Of a DNA stretch of 64,000 bases, positions 46,447-53,678 are shown piece after piece. Origin of the DNA: Edaphocola aurantiacus (GTDB taxonomy: Bacteria > Bacteroidota > Bacteroidia > Chitinophagales > Chitinophagaceae); contig NZ_VOSI01000002.1 of NCBI RefSeq assembly GCF_019797745.1, positions 682,001 to 746,000 of the forward strand. The letters run 5' to 3'. Below the pieces are notes generated by a model. That model was not told the origin of the DNA, did not search any database, and worked only from the letters and a program-made list of their open reading frames with translations. The translations under genes and the position numbers were made by a program. The stretch's first letter is position 1. Each line of letters opens with the position of its first letter.

Positions 46447-49209
46447 ATGAAATATAACCTCAATAAAAAAGTCCTTTTTAGGACACCACAATTTCCTATC
46501 AATGCTAAGCTTGAAGACTGCTGGGATGACCTAAAAGCCTCAATTAAGATATCATCGCCTGACTTTTATAAGATTATAGAGCACATGCATTTTGAAGATA
46601 TCGAAAATGACTCAAGGCCAGTGCAGTACACGATCGCTAAGTATTTTAATCGTGCACGGTTTCGCCCTACGCCTTATGGCACTTTTGCAAGTATCGGAAT
46701 AGCTGGCCTAGGGAATCCTGGAGATATCCTAACCCTAAATGATAAAATGATCAGGCACTCCTTTCTTGACTGGCGGGAAATTATTGAATTTCAGGATCAG
46801 TGGTCACAATATTCGATACAAGATCTTTGTTTTCAATCTAATTCAGCCAGTTATAAATGCGGTGAACTGATACGATGTATTTATAAGAATGGGGAGCAGT
46901 TTGAATTAAGTGATATTCCATATTATCAAGTTATTGTAGACTTGATTGAATTCTGCACGGAAACTAGATCTTTCATGGAAATCAAAGCTCGTTTTCTTGC
47001 AGATTTTGAGAGTGAATCTGATCTGAAAGAAATACTTGTAACGCTTATTATAAACCAACTGATATTTACTAATTGCCAGGCAAGCATTATTGATGACCTT
47101 CATAAATTAGAGTGCTTCCCCGGTCGGGTAAGAACTTATGATATTTGTCAAAGAACAAGTGATAGCGGTTCAATCCATTTTCCATACGAAGTTGAACTCA
47201 AGGAATTGATAACTTTTCTTTCTGGACAATACTCAAGTTCAGAGCCTGAAGATCTGATACGGTTTAAAGATCGGTTTTTAAACCAATACGATCAGCGGGC
47301 CATTAAATTGCTGGAAGCCCTTGATCCCGAAATGGGTATCGGATATGGGGACCTGGAAAATTATAATGGAGACGAACTTATAGATCTGTTTACGGGTTTT
47401 GAGTCAATTAAAGAAAAGAGCCCTGATCTGTCAGAATTGTTGAAAAAGAGTCTATTCACAAAAGCGACTTTGCCATCCGTTATTCATCTGGAGGACTACA
47501 ATGATCTTAAAAAGAAAGAGTGGCATAAAATACCGAACACATTTAACGCTATAGTCAGTCCTGCGGGCGATGGCTATTTTGTCAGTATGTTAGGGGGGGC
47601 ATCTGCCAATTCCATTTTAGGTCGATTCAATCTGGTAGACGATGAAATTCTTATGTTGTGCAGAGATAATGCGAGGTTAGAATCTGAAGCTAATCCAGAG
47701 GTGCTCTTTTTTGATATTGCTTATTGTGGCGAGAGAAATGTCGATAATATCAATAGGAGGAGACCAATTTATGATTATCAGGTTTCTATTCATTCCTTTT
47801 CAAAAAATACAGCCCAAATCCCTTTAAATGACATTTATATAGGAGTCCGTTCGGCTGAGGTCATATTGTATTCAAAAACATTAAAAAAGAGACTTATTCC
47901 CAGACTTTCCAGTGCTTATACTTATACACGTTCTGATCTTTCTTTATTCCGGTTCCTATGTGATATACAGAGCCAAAATATCAAGCTCTCTTTAATCCCC
48001 AATTTAGATACTGCGTTTGAAAACGTAGACTTTAAACCCCAAATCCGCTTCAAAAATTTGATACTATCACCTGCAGGTTGGAGAATTAGGCTCGAAGATT
48101 TTCCTGTTTCCAATGAAAATTTTAAAAATGGGGTAAGCCTTAATGGGAGGTATCGTTTTGTAAAAATTGGGTATGCTGATCAAACACTACATCTGAATAG
48201 TGGTTCAGTGGAGGATTTGGATCTAATCTATTCGATTCTGAAAACCAAAAAGGAACTTTGGATACAGGAGAGCTTTACCCAGGAAGAAATTCTGATCCGT
48301 GATTCAATTGGTAATTCCTATGCAACTGAGCTGGTATTAAGTATTTCCCATAATAGTACCATTTATCCTGGTGTAAGACTGAATAGCAACGAAACAAATG
48401 TGCAGAGGACCTTTTTGCCTGGAAGTGAATGGATGTATTTTGAATTGTTTATACATCCATGTAAGGCAAACGAAGTACTAATTGCCCAAATATCTTCTGT
48501 CTTAAACCAACTTAAAGGTAAGATTCAGAAGTGGTTTTTTATCCGGTACAATGAGTCTGGGGATCACCTTAGGCTACGACTTCAGTTAAATGATTTATCC
48601 GATTATAGCATGGTAATGGAATTTATACAAAAGTTTTTTGCTGAGATAAGAGACAGAGGCTTTCTGAAAGATTTAAGAATATGTACTTACAGGCGGGAAT
48701 TGGAGCGTTATGGTTCTAATATCATAGATCAGGTCGAAGAGCTGTTTTGTCATGATTCAGTATATGTTCTGCAGGTTATTAAAAATCTCCCTGATAAAGT
48801 TACACTTTATCTGAATACAGTTGACATAATGATCAGGGTGGGAAACTCCATTTTTGGAAAGTTGGAATTACAACCTGTTTTTAGTAAATTGTTATCAGTC
48901 CATAATAATGAACATAATTTAAATTCGAAGGCATTTAAAGCCATCAATAGCTTTTATAAGATAGAGATTAGGCCAAGGCAAGCAGAAATTTCAACCGTGT
49001 CGGAAATTGAAATTACAAATGCCTATATTGCCGTTCTAAGGCCTCTTGCACGGGAGAGGCAGATTCAACTATTTGCAGATTTTTTCCATATGCATATAAA
49101 TAGACTCTTTTCCGATAAGCAAAGAGAACATGAGACTATTATATATAATCTTTTGATGAACCGGATCAAGGAGATTCAATTCAAGCGAACTTCATTAATG
49201 GAAGGATGA
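46447..49209 (+). CDS. lanB: Class I lanthipeptide dehydratase (LanB), full length
   Basis: The 920-residue protein contains the N-terminal glutamylation domain, with 'ARFRPTPYGTFASIGI' at 70-85 (the family's 'sRpTPfGlFa' motif). It also has the C-terminal elimination (SpaB_C/thiopeptide-type) domain from about residue 654 ('RTFLPGSEWMYFELFIHP', 'WFFIRYNESGDHLRLRLQL', 'YRRELERYGS'). LanB enzymes use glutamyl-tRNA to dehydrate Ser and Thr of a precursor peptide in the cytoplasm. The length is usual for an unsplit enzyme. The precursor gene lies 1.85 kb downstream beyond a two-component pair on the other strand. Its 3' end overlaps the response-regulator gene by 15 bp tail to tail. Regulation by that pair is suggested by the repeats at 46382. 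Confidence 0.9.
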   Translation: MKYNLNKKVLFRTPQFPINAKLEDCWDDLKASIKISSPDFYKIIEHMHFEDIENDSRPVQYTIAKYFNRARFRPTPYGTFASIGIAGLGNPGDILTLNDKMIRHSFLDWREIIEFQDQWSQYSIQDLCFQSNSASYKCGELIRCIYKNGEQFELSDIPYYQVIVDLIEFCTETRSFMEIKARFLADFESESDLKEILVTLIINQLIFTNCQASIIDDLHKLECFPGRVRTYDICQRTSDSGSIHFPYEVELKELITFLSGQYSSSEPEDLIRFKDRFLNQYDQRAIKLLEALDPEMGIGYGDLENYNGDELIDLFTGFESIKEKSPDLSELLKKSLFTKATLPSVIHLEDYNDLKKKEWHKIPNTFNAIVSPAGDGYFVSMLGGASANSILGRFNLVDDEILMLCRDNARLESEANPEVLFFDIAYCGERNVDNINRRRPIYDYQVSIHSFSKNTAQIPLNDIYIGVRSAEVILYSKTLKKRLIPRLSSAYTYTRSDLSLFRFLCDIQSQNIKLSLIPNLDTAFENVDFKPQIRFKNLILSPAGWRIRLEDFPVSNENFKNGVSLNGRYRFVKIGYADQTLHLNSGSVEDLDLIYSILKTKKELWIQESFTQEEILIRDSIGNSYATELVLSISHNSTIYPGVRLNSNETNVQRTFLPGSEWMYFELFIHPCKANEVLIAQISSVLNQLKGKIQKWFFIRYNESGDHLRLRLQLNDLSDYSMVMEFIQKFFAEIRDRGFLKDLRICTYRRELERYGSNIIDQVEELFCHDSVYVLQVIKNLPDKVTLYLNTVDIMIRVGNSIFGKLELQPVFSKLLSVHNNEHNLNSKAFKAINSFYKIEIRPRQAEISTVSEIEITNAYIAVLRPLARERQIQLFADFFHMHINRLFSDKQREHETIIYNLLMNRIKEIQFKRTSLMEG

Positions 49210-49905
49210 AATAATCTTCGGCAGAACGGATAATCGGTACGTTCTGCCGATAGGAATTTTATTTCCATTTTCCATGTAAATTAGGTTTCCCTGGATTGAA
49301 CTTACTTTATTAGTATTGATCAGGTAGGACCTATGGACCCTTATAAAATGCTTTGAAGAAAATTGCTCGAGGAGCTTTTCTAGAGAACTTATGAATATGT
49401 AATTTTTGTTGTTAAGAACAAGGGTCATATAGTTTCCGTCGGATTTGATATAAAAAATATCACCCAATTTTATCTTAATAAAGCTGCCTTTATGTTTCCC
49501 TGGAATAGTTATTATTTGCTTGAGAACACTTACCTGATCTCCACAAATAAGTTTTTTGACTTTTTCTACTGCTTCGTTGAATCGTTCTTGTCTTATTGGC
49601 TTTAATAAATAGTCTGCTACATTAAGAGAAAATGCTTCGAATGCATACTCTCTGTATCCTGTTGTAAAAATTACTATTGTTTTGCCTTTCATCAAATCTG
49701 CAACGTCTAATCCGGATATGCCGGGCATTTCAATATCCAGGAATAATAGGTCGATGTGCAATCCATTGTCGACCTCTTTTAAAAAATCTGCAGGACTACT
49801 GGAAGTTCCGATGAGTTGGAGGTCCTCATGGTTCTTTATCATAATTTCCAGCACTTTGAATTGTGAAGGGAAATCATCTAATATAAAGCATTTAAGCTGG
49901 GTCAT
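49195..49905 (-). CDS. LytTR response regulator of the lanthipeptide locus
   Basis: The 236-residue protein has a receiver domain with acidic pocket 'ILDD' (residues 8-11), phospho-acceptor Asp in 'LLFLDIEMPGISGLD' (about residue 57), and Lys in 'YLLKPI'. A C-terminal LytTR DNA-binding domain follows ('KIKLGDIFYIKSDGNYMTLVL', 'FIRVHRSYLINTNKV', 'IPIGRTYR'). LytTR regulators bind pairs of short direct repeats one or two helical turns apart. A fitting repeat family is present at 46382, 50950 and 51295. The gene overlaps the kinase gene by 14 bp, so the two are coupled, and runs into the lanB 3' end. Confidence 0.9.
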   Translation of the reverse strand: MTQLKCFILDDFPSQFKVLEIMIKNHEDLQLIGTSSSPADFLKEVDNGLHIDLLFLDIEMPGISGLDVADLMKGKTIVIFTTGYREYAFEAFSLNVADYLLKPIRQERFNEAVEKVKKLICGDQVSVLKQIITIPGKHKGSFIKIKLGDIFYIKSDGNYMTLVLNNKNYIFISSLEKLLEQFSSKHFIRVHRSYLINTNKVSSIQGNLIYMENGNKIPIGRTYRLSVLPKIISSFH

Positions 49906-50932
49906 TTCTTAATATTTTTAGGTCGAGTTCATAGAATCCGGCAGCAAAAGACTCTTTCCATCGATACCTTTTTGGGTAAAAGTTTTCAAGAGTTTGAAGA
50001 ACTGATTTTGTTCCCATTTGCTCCCGCTCACTATTAGGTAAATTAATGGCAGTTTTGTTTTGTATGAGTATCTGGACTTTTGAAATATCTGCCTTAATCA
50101 ATATAAATGGTGGCATATCTTTCTTATTGAAATCTGCATGTTTAAACACATTTTCGATTAAGGTAACCAGCGCATGAGGGGGGAAATCCATCTGTTTAGA
50201 TTCTTCATCTATCTCTAAAGAAAGTTGAAAATTTGTTTTACCTAAATTTTTGAAAAGATCAATAACCTGTTCCATGACTTTAAGCTCGTTTGATAAGGAG
50301 TTTCTAAAGGCTGGGTTGCTCATTTCCAGCGCGCTGGTTTGAATATCCATTAAGGAGTAAATAATCCGTACCGTTTCTGGCGCCCTTTCCATTAAAATTC
50401 CTTGTACACTACTTAATGCATTTACCATTAAGTGAGGGCTCATTTGGGTACGGAGTAACGCTAGTTCTAACTTTGCATATTCCTCATTTTGTTTTGAAAT
50501 AGCGACATCTTGTTCTCTCTTTTGTCTCTCGTAAAGAATTGATTTTTTGGCATACCAATATCCGAAAGCGATAGAGAAAATATAAATCTGCCTCATTAAA
50601 TACCTTAATATATAGGTTTTATATTGGCTATAGTCAAATGCTACATTTCTAAAACGATATTGGCCTAAAGTAATTCCAAAAATTAAGTATGCGAATGTTA
50701 CTACATAAATTGCTAGTAATAATACTTTAATTGACCAAAGCTTTATTAATAGGTCTATCTTCGGGAGTATTAAATGGGTTGCCAGAAAGAAAAACACAAT
50801 TTGTACACCATAAAAAATTATAAAATCGCCGAGAAAAGCTTTTGAACCCATTAAGAGTACGACATAGGACTCTATAAAAATGAATAGCGCTATTGCAAAT
50901 ATGTGCCATAATATTTTGTTAGTTTTTGACAT
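49892..50932 (-). CDS. LytS-type sensor histidine kinase of the lanthipeptide locus
   Basis: The 346-residue protein has four predicted membrane helices (about residues 8-26, 34-55, 66-90, 110-128), a short coiled coil ('RQKREQDVAISKQNEEYAKLELALL'-type, part only), then the His_kinase domain with phospho-acceptor His in 'RTQMSPHLMVNALSSVQ' (about residue 166) and the ATP-binding N box 'LVTLIENVFKHA' (about residue 255). This kinase class pairs with LytTR regulators, as here. With no extra sensory domain, the membrane part is the likely sensor. It might detect the peptide product or envelope stress. It diverges from the precursor gene across a 128-bp region carrying the putative operator. Confidence 0.9.
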   Translation of the reverse strand: MSKTNKILWHIFAIALFIFIESYVVLLMGSKAFLGDFIIFYGVQIVFFFLATHLILPKIDLLIKLWSIKVLLLAIYVVTFAYLIFGITLGQYRFRNVAFDYSQYKTYILRYLMRQIYIFSIAFGYWYAKKSILYERQKREQDVAISKQNEEYAKLELALLRTQMSPHLMVNALSSVQGILMERAPETVRIIYSLMDIQTSALEMSNPAFRNSLSNELKVMEQVIDLFKNLGKTNFQLSLEIDEESKQMDFPPHALVTLIENVFKHADFNKKDMPPFILIKADISKVQILIQNKTAINLPNSEREQMGTKSVLQTLENFYPKRYRWKESFAAGFYELDLKILRNDPA

Positions 50933-50949
50933 AGAAATTTTTTAAAGTA

Positions 50950-51020
50950 TGACATTCAAATAGGTAATAATGCTGTTTAGACATAATAATGTGAAGATTT
51001 TGAGGTTGTGCTTATATTTA
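50950..51020 (+). promoter_or_regulatory. Divergent kinase/lanA control region with LytTR-like repeats
   Basis: TGACATTCAAATA (50950-50962) and TGCTGTTTAGACA (50971-50983) are 21 bp apart, a degenerate third copy starts at 50992, and TATATTTA (51013-51020), close to the TAnnTTTG -7 box, follows 21 bp later. Precursor start is at 51061 and the kinase start is at 50932 on the other strand, so one operator could serve both. Confidence 0.6.
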
Positions 51021-51060
51021 AGTCAATTAAATATTAATAACAATTCAGAACTAACAGATT

Positions 51061-51213
51061 ATGAAAAATCAAAGTATTAAAATTGAAAGAATTTCTTCTT
51101 TTAAGTTCCAAAGCAATTTAAACAAGAAAACTACAGGGAAGTCGGGTGGTGATCCAACTACTACAACGGTTGGCACTAATCCCACAGTAACTTTTCTATG
51201 TGTAGTAAAGTAA
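51061..51213 (+). CDS. lanA: Class I lanthipeptide precursor peptide (50 residues)
   Basis: The 50-codon gene encodes a charged leader 'MKNQSIKIERISSFKFQSNL' continuing 'NKKTTGKSGG', then a Thr-rich end 'DPTTTTVGTNPTVTFLCVVK'. The 'LNKKT' box followed by a Gly-Gly is typical of Bacteroidota class I lanthipeptide leaders, and 'F.FQSNL' resembles the FxLx recognition box. If cleaved after GG, the 20-residue core has seven Thr, no Ser and a single Cys, so at most one lanthionine-type ring and several dehydrobutyrines could form. It is flanked by a regulated-looking promoter and a strong terminator, which fits a highly expressed monocistronic precursor. Confidence 0.85.
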   Translation: MKNQSIKIERISSFKFQSNLNKKTTGKSGGDPTTTTVGTNPTVTFLCVVK

Positions 51214-51239
51214 TTTATTTGAAGATTGTTCAACTTTTT

Positions 51240-51262
51240 GCCGGGTTATCCCGGCTTTTTTT
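51240..51262 (+). terminator. Strong terminator after the precursor gene
   Basis: GCCGGG (51240-51245), loop TTAT, CCCGGC (51250-51255) and seven Ts. It lies 26 bp after the precursor stop and makes lanA a single-gene transcript. Confidence 0.95.
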
Positions 51263-51294
51263 GTTTTATATAGGTATGCTTTCAGAAAAGTAGG

Positions 51295-51369
51295 TGTCAT
51301 TCGTAAAGGAAATACTGTCGTTTAAATAATTTATTTGTCGTTCGTACAAAGAATGCTGCTGTTCAGATA
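51295..51369 (+). repeat. Four tandem 13-bp repeats with 20-21 bp period (probable LytTR operator array)
   Basis: TGTCATTCGTAAA (51295), TGTCGTTTAAATA (51316), TGTCGTTCGTACA (51336) and TGCTGTTCAGATA (51357) begin 21, 20 and 21 bp apart. Together with copies at 50950, 50971 and 46382, the positions T1, G2, T6, T7, A11 and A13 never vary. Two-turn spacing on one DNA face is what LytTR proteins recognise. The array precedes a TAACTTTG box at 51421. Confidence 0.7.
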
Positions 51370-51420
51370 AAAAATCCCAAAACTGGGAAATGAATTGATT
51401 TTCGTATTTGTTTTTGACTA

Positions 51421-51428
51421 TAACTTTG
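51421..51428 (+). promoter_or_regulatory. Bacteroidota -7 box (TAACTTTG) downstream of the repeat array
   Basis: TAACTTTG is an exact TAnnTTTG match, with the T-rich TTTTC about 21 bp upstream in the -33 place. Transcripts starting here would have a leader of about 380 nt before the gene at 51812. That leader is AT-rich, has an ATAATTC/GAATTAT inverted repeat (51610-51626) and no convincing small gene. Confidence 0.5.
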
Positions 51429-51811
51429 TGTTCAAGAAAGGCAGAATGGAATAGGAATAAATATTAAAAGTTCAGGATTGAAATGCAGATATAATAATAA
51501 AAATTGACAAAGAATTTTTGATTTTCAAGTAGATTTTAAAGGATATAAAAGCCAATAAAAATGGTGCTGTGTCGAATTGCTTTTTGTTGTAAATATAATT
51601 TTTATTTCCATAATTCTGTGAATTATTAAGTCTAATATTAGTCATTTGGCATAGAATGTGATTTCGGCGGAAAGATGACTTTTTCATAAAAACTGGCGTA
51701 GCTGAAAACCAGTAAAAAAGAGTAGGCACTATTTCTAACCCGCAAAACCAGTTGCTTAGTAATTGGCCGGAGCCGATAATTTTTTCAAAAACTCCCCAAA
51801 AATTTAAAATT

Positions 51812-52120
51812 ATGAAACGTATCGTTTTATCAACAGCTGCCCTTATGCTGGCTACAGCATTCTCGTTTGCAGGCACTCCTGAGACAAAAACCGAAGCAAA
51901 AGCAAAACCTGAAGTAAAAACCGAAATTGCTTCACAGGTTTATCACTATGATTCTAAAAATAGCAATGGTACGATCAATTTCTTACCTGGGGAACCAGGT
52001 CAAAATGATTGTACCGACGGTGAAACTCCATGTCGTTGGGTTTCTGACGCACCGTTGACTTCTCCTATGAGCCCTGCTCAAATCGAGAGCCAAGCGACTG
52101 TAACAGATTACCGTCCATAG
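51812..52120 (+). CDS. Small exported protein, tentatively DUF6520-like
   Basis: The start is placed at ATG 51812, which gives a 102-residue product with an ideal signal peptide ('RIVLSTAALMLATAFSFA', cleavage near residue 21). A longer upstream frame from 51752 lacks this logic. The mature part is Lys/Glu-rich and then has 'VYHYDSKNSNG', two Cys in 'NDCTDGETPCRW' and a Pro-rich tail. Short secreted proteins with such a 'C...G.pC.W' region occur next to SusC/SusD and TlpA genes in Bacteroidota (DUF6520 type, by memory). It converges on the TlpA-like gene and shares a bidirectional terminator with it. The four-repeat array upstream suggests control by the lanthipeptide two-component system. 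Confidence 0.65.
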   Translation: MKRIVLSTAALMLATAFSFAGTPETKTEAKAKPEVKTEIASQVYHYDSKNSNGTINFLPGEPGQNDCTDGETPCRWVSDAPLTSPMSPAQIESQATVTDYRP

Positions 52121-52147
52121 TTTTTTGGGACTATAAAGGTTAAAAAT

Positions 52148-52178
52148 AAGGGGAGCAGTTTACTGCCCCCTTTATTTT
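52148..52178. terminator. Bidirectional terminator between convergent genes
   Basis: AAGGGGAGCAGT (52148-52159) pairs with ACTGCCCCCTT (52162-52172) with one bulged A. T-rich runs follow on both strands. It serves the small exported protein gene on the plus strand and the TlpA-like gene on the minus strand. Confidence 0.8.
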
Positions 52179-53677
52179 TAAAGATACTTCCGTATTGCTT
52201 TTGCCAGTGAAACTGTACTTGCACGCAATTCAGGCGTGTCTAAAACGACGACTTCGCCATTTTTATCAACAAGCATTACATAAGGAGATTTGTACACACC
52301 CAGATAGTTATACAAGGGGTGTAGATTACCTTCCGGGCCCGTGTTAAGGTTTACGCATTCTTTGTTTGAATAGGTATTGTTGGCAATAGACCTTAACCAC
52401 ATGTCCTTTTTAGTGTCGCAGGAAACAGAAATTACCATGAACCGTTTATCCTCTTTAAATTCCTCTTCTACTTTGGATACTATATTCTGGTAATAAGTGG
52501 CGCATGCCCCACAACCGCTGAACCAGAAATCTATGAGCAAGAGCTTTCCTTTATAAGATCCGAGGTCAATCTTTTTACCGGACGGATCATCGAAAACAAA
52601 TCCAGAAATATTTTTACCCAACAATTGCCGGTGTTTTTCCAGCATCAGCTTATACCTTGGAATGGTAACCAGGTTATTTGCTATGTTAAGGCCGTGTTTT
52701 TTTTCTGACACCCCCACAAGGTTTATTGCACCAAGCAACATGGATTGTTCTTTGAATCCATTGCCGATCGGCTTGATTTCTTTGATTATATTGGAAATGT
52801 CAGGCGTGCTGGTTTTAAGGTTCGCTACCAGATATGCTATCCGGCCGTAACAGGTTTGAAATTCAAGAGAAGAGGCTATTGCACTATCGGAAACGGCCAA
52901 TTTCGGGTATGGGAAAAAAGTTGACAAGACCTTGTCCGCAAAGAAACTGCGATCGGCCTGAGTTTTGTTCTTAAGTTCTCTTTGGGAATAGGAGACTAAA
53001 AACTCTGAAACATATTGTCGATCCCTCATTAAGATATCTGTCTGGAGCACTTCAAAAGCAAAAGGGGACATAACATTTTTCCCTTTTTGTAAAACATGAA
53101 GCAACCGCTCGATCTTTTCTTTATCCACAGGAATAGTGTCTGTATAAGGATCCTTAAAATAAGCTGCGTTTTTTTCCGGATGCGTCTGTAATTCATTGTT
53201 ATAATCATTCTGTTCTTTTCTGACGGCATATAGCGTGTTATATTTTTCCGCCCCCTTTCCGCTAAAGGTTGTATTAGTGGAATAATCACTAATTTGTGCG
53301 TTGTCTGGAATATTTATAGTAATATCGTCGCCGTCTTCCCAGAATAATTCGTTAGCTAGCATTCTCGAATCCCCCCTCCAGCGAGGATGTGTTTTAAGTT
53401 TTTTAATAGACACATATCCGTAAGGAAATTCCACATCAGCCTTAAGTGAACAATATCCACTTTTGTCTACAATTGCAATAAAACTGTTTCTTATTTTTTG
53501 ATTTACTGTCTGCGGGCCGAACATAAGGGACAGGGTGTCACCCGGGGCATTTAAAGCATACTTTACTTTAATATTTATTGTATATGTTTTCTTTTCCTGC
53601 GCCTGAACCATGTTTGGGACTAGGTTTGCTACAAAGCAAACAATATACAGGAAATAGTGTATGATTGAGTGTTTCAT
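52178..53677 (-). CDS. TlpA-like thiol-disulfide oxidoreductase
   Basis: The 499-residue protein has a signal peptide (1-26, ending 'MVQA'), a beta-rich N-terminal domain as in Bacteroidota TlpA/DUF4369-type proteins, a helical middle, and a C-terminal thioredoxin fold from about residue 355. 'LGSYKGKLLLIDFWFSGCGACATYYQ' carries the redox pair CGAC, and the cis-Pro region is 'VYKSPYVMLVDKNGEVV'. It acts in the periplasm in reduction or isomerisation of disulfides. It is the last gene of the SusC-SusD-TlpA run, starting 1 bp after the susD stop. Such a trio is common in Bacteroidota, and the exact substrate is unknown. The Cys-containing secreted protein downstream may be a client, which is a guess. 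Confidence 0.85.
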   Translation of the reverse strand: MKHSIIHYFLYIVCFVANLVPNMVQAQEKKTYTINIKVKYALNAPGDTLSLMFGPQTVNQKIRNSFIAIVDKSGYCSLKADVEFPYGYVSIKKLKTHPRWRGDSRMLANELFWEDGDDITINIPDNAQISDYSTNTTFSGKGAEKYNTLYAVRKEQNDYNNELQTHPEKNAAYFKDPYTDTIPVDKEKIERLLHVLQKGKNVMSPFAFEVLQTDILMRDRQYVSEFLVSYSQRELKNKTQADRSFFADKVLSTFFPYPKLAVSDSAIASSLEFQTCYGRIAYLVANLKTSTPDISNIIKEIKPIGNGFKEQSMLLGAINLVGVSEKKHGLNIANNLVTIPRYKLMLEKHRQLLGKNISGFVFDDPSGKKIDLGSYKGKLLLIDFWFSGCGACATYYQNIVSKVEEEFKEDKRFMVISVSCDTKKDMWLRSIANNTYSNKECVNLNTGPEGNLHPLYNYLGVYKSPYVMLVDKNGEVVVLDTPELRASTVSLAKAIRKYL

Positions 53678-53678
53678 C

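Noticed and set aside
51472-51876. 134-codon minus-strand frame between lanA and the exported-protein gene
   Set aside because: It covers the signal-peptide region of the plus-strand gene antisense, and the rest is low-complexity AT-rich translation.
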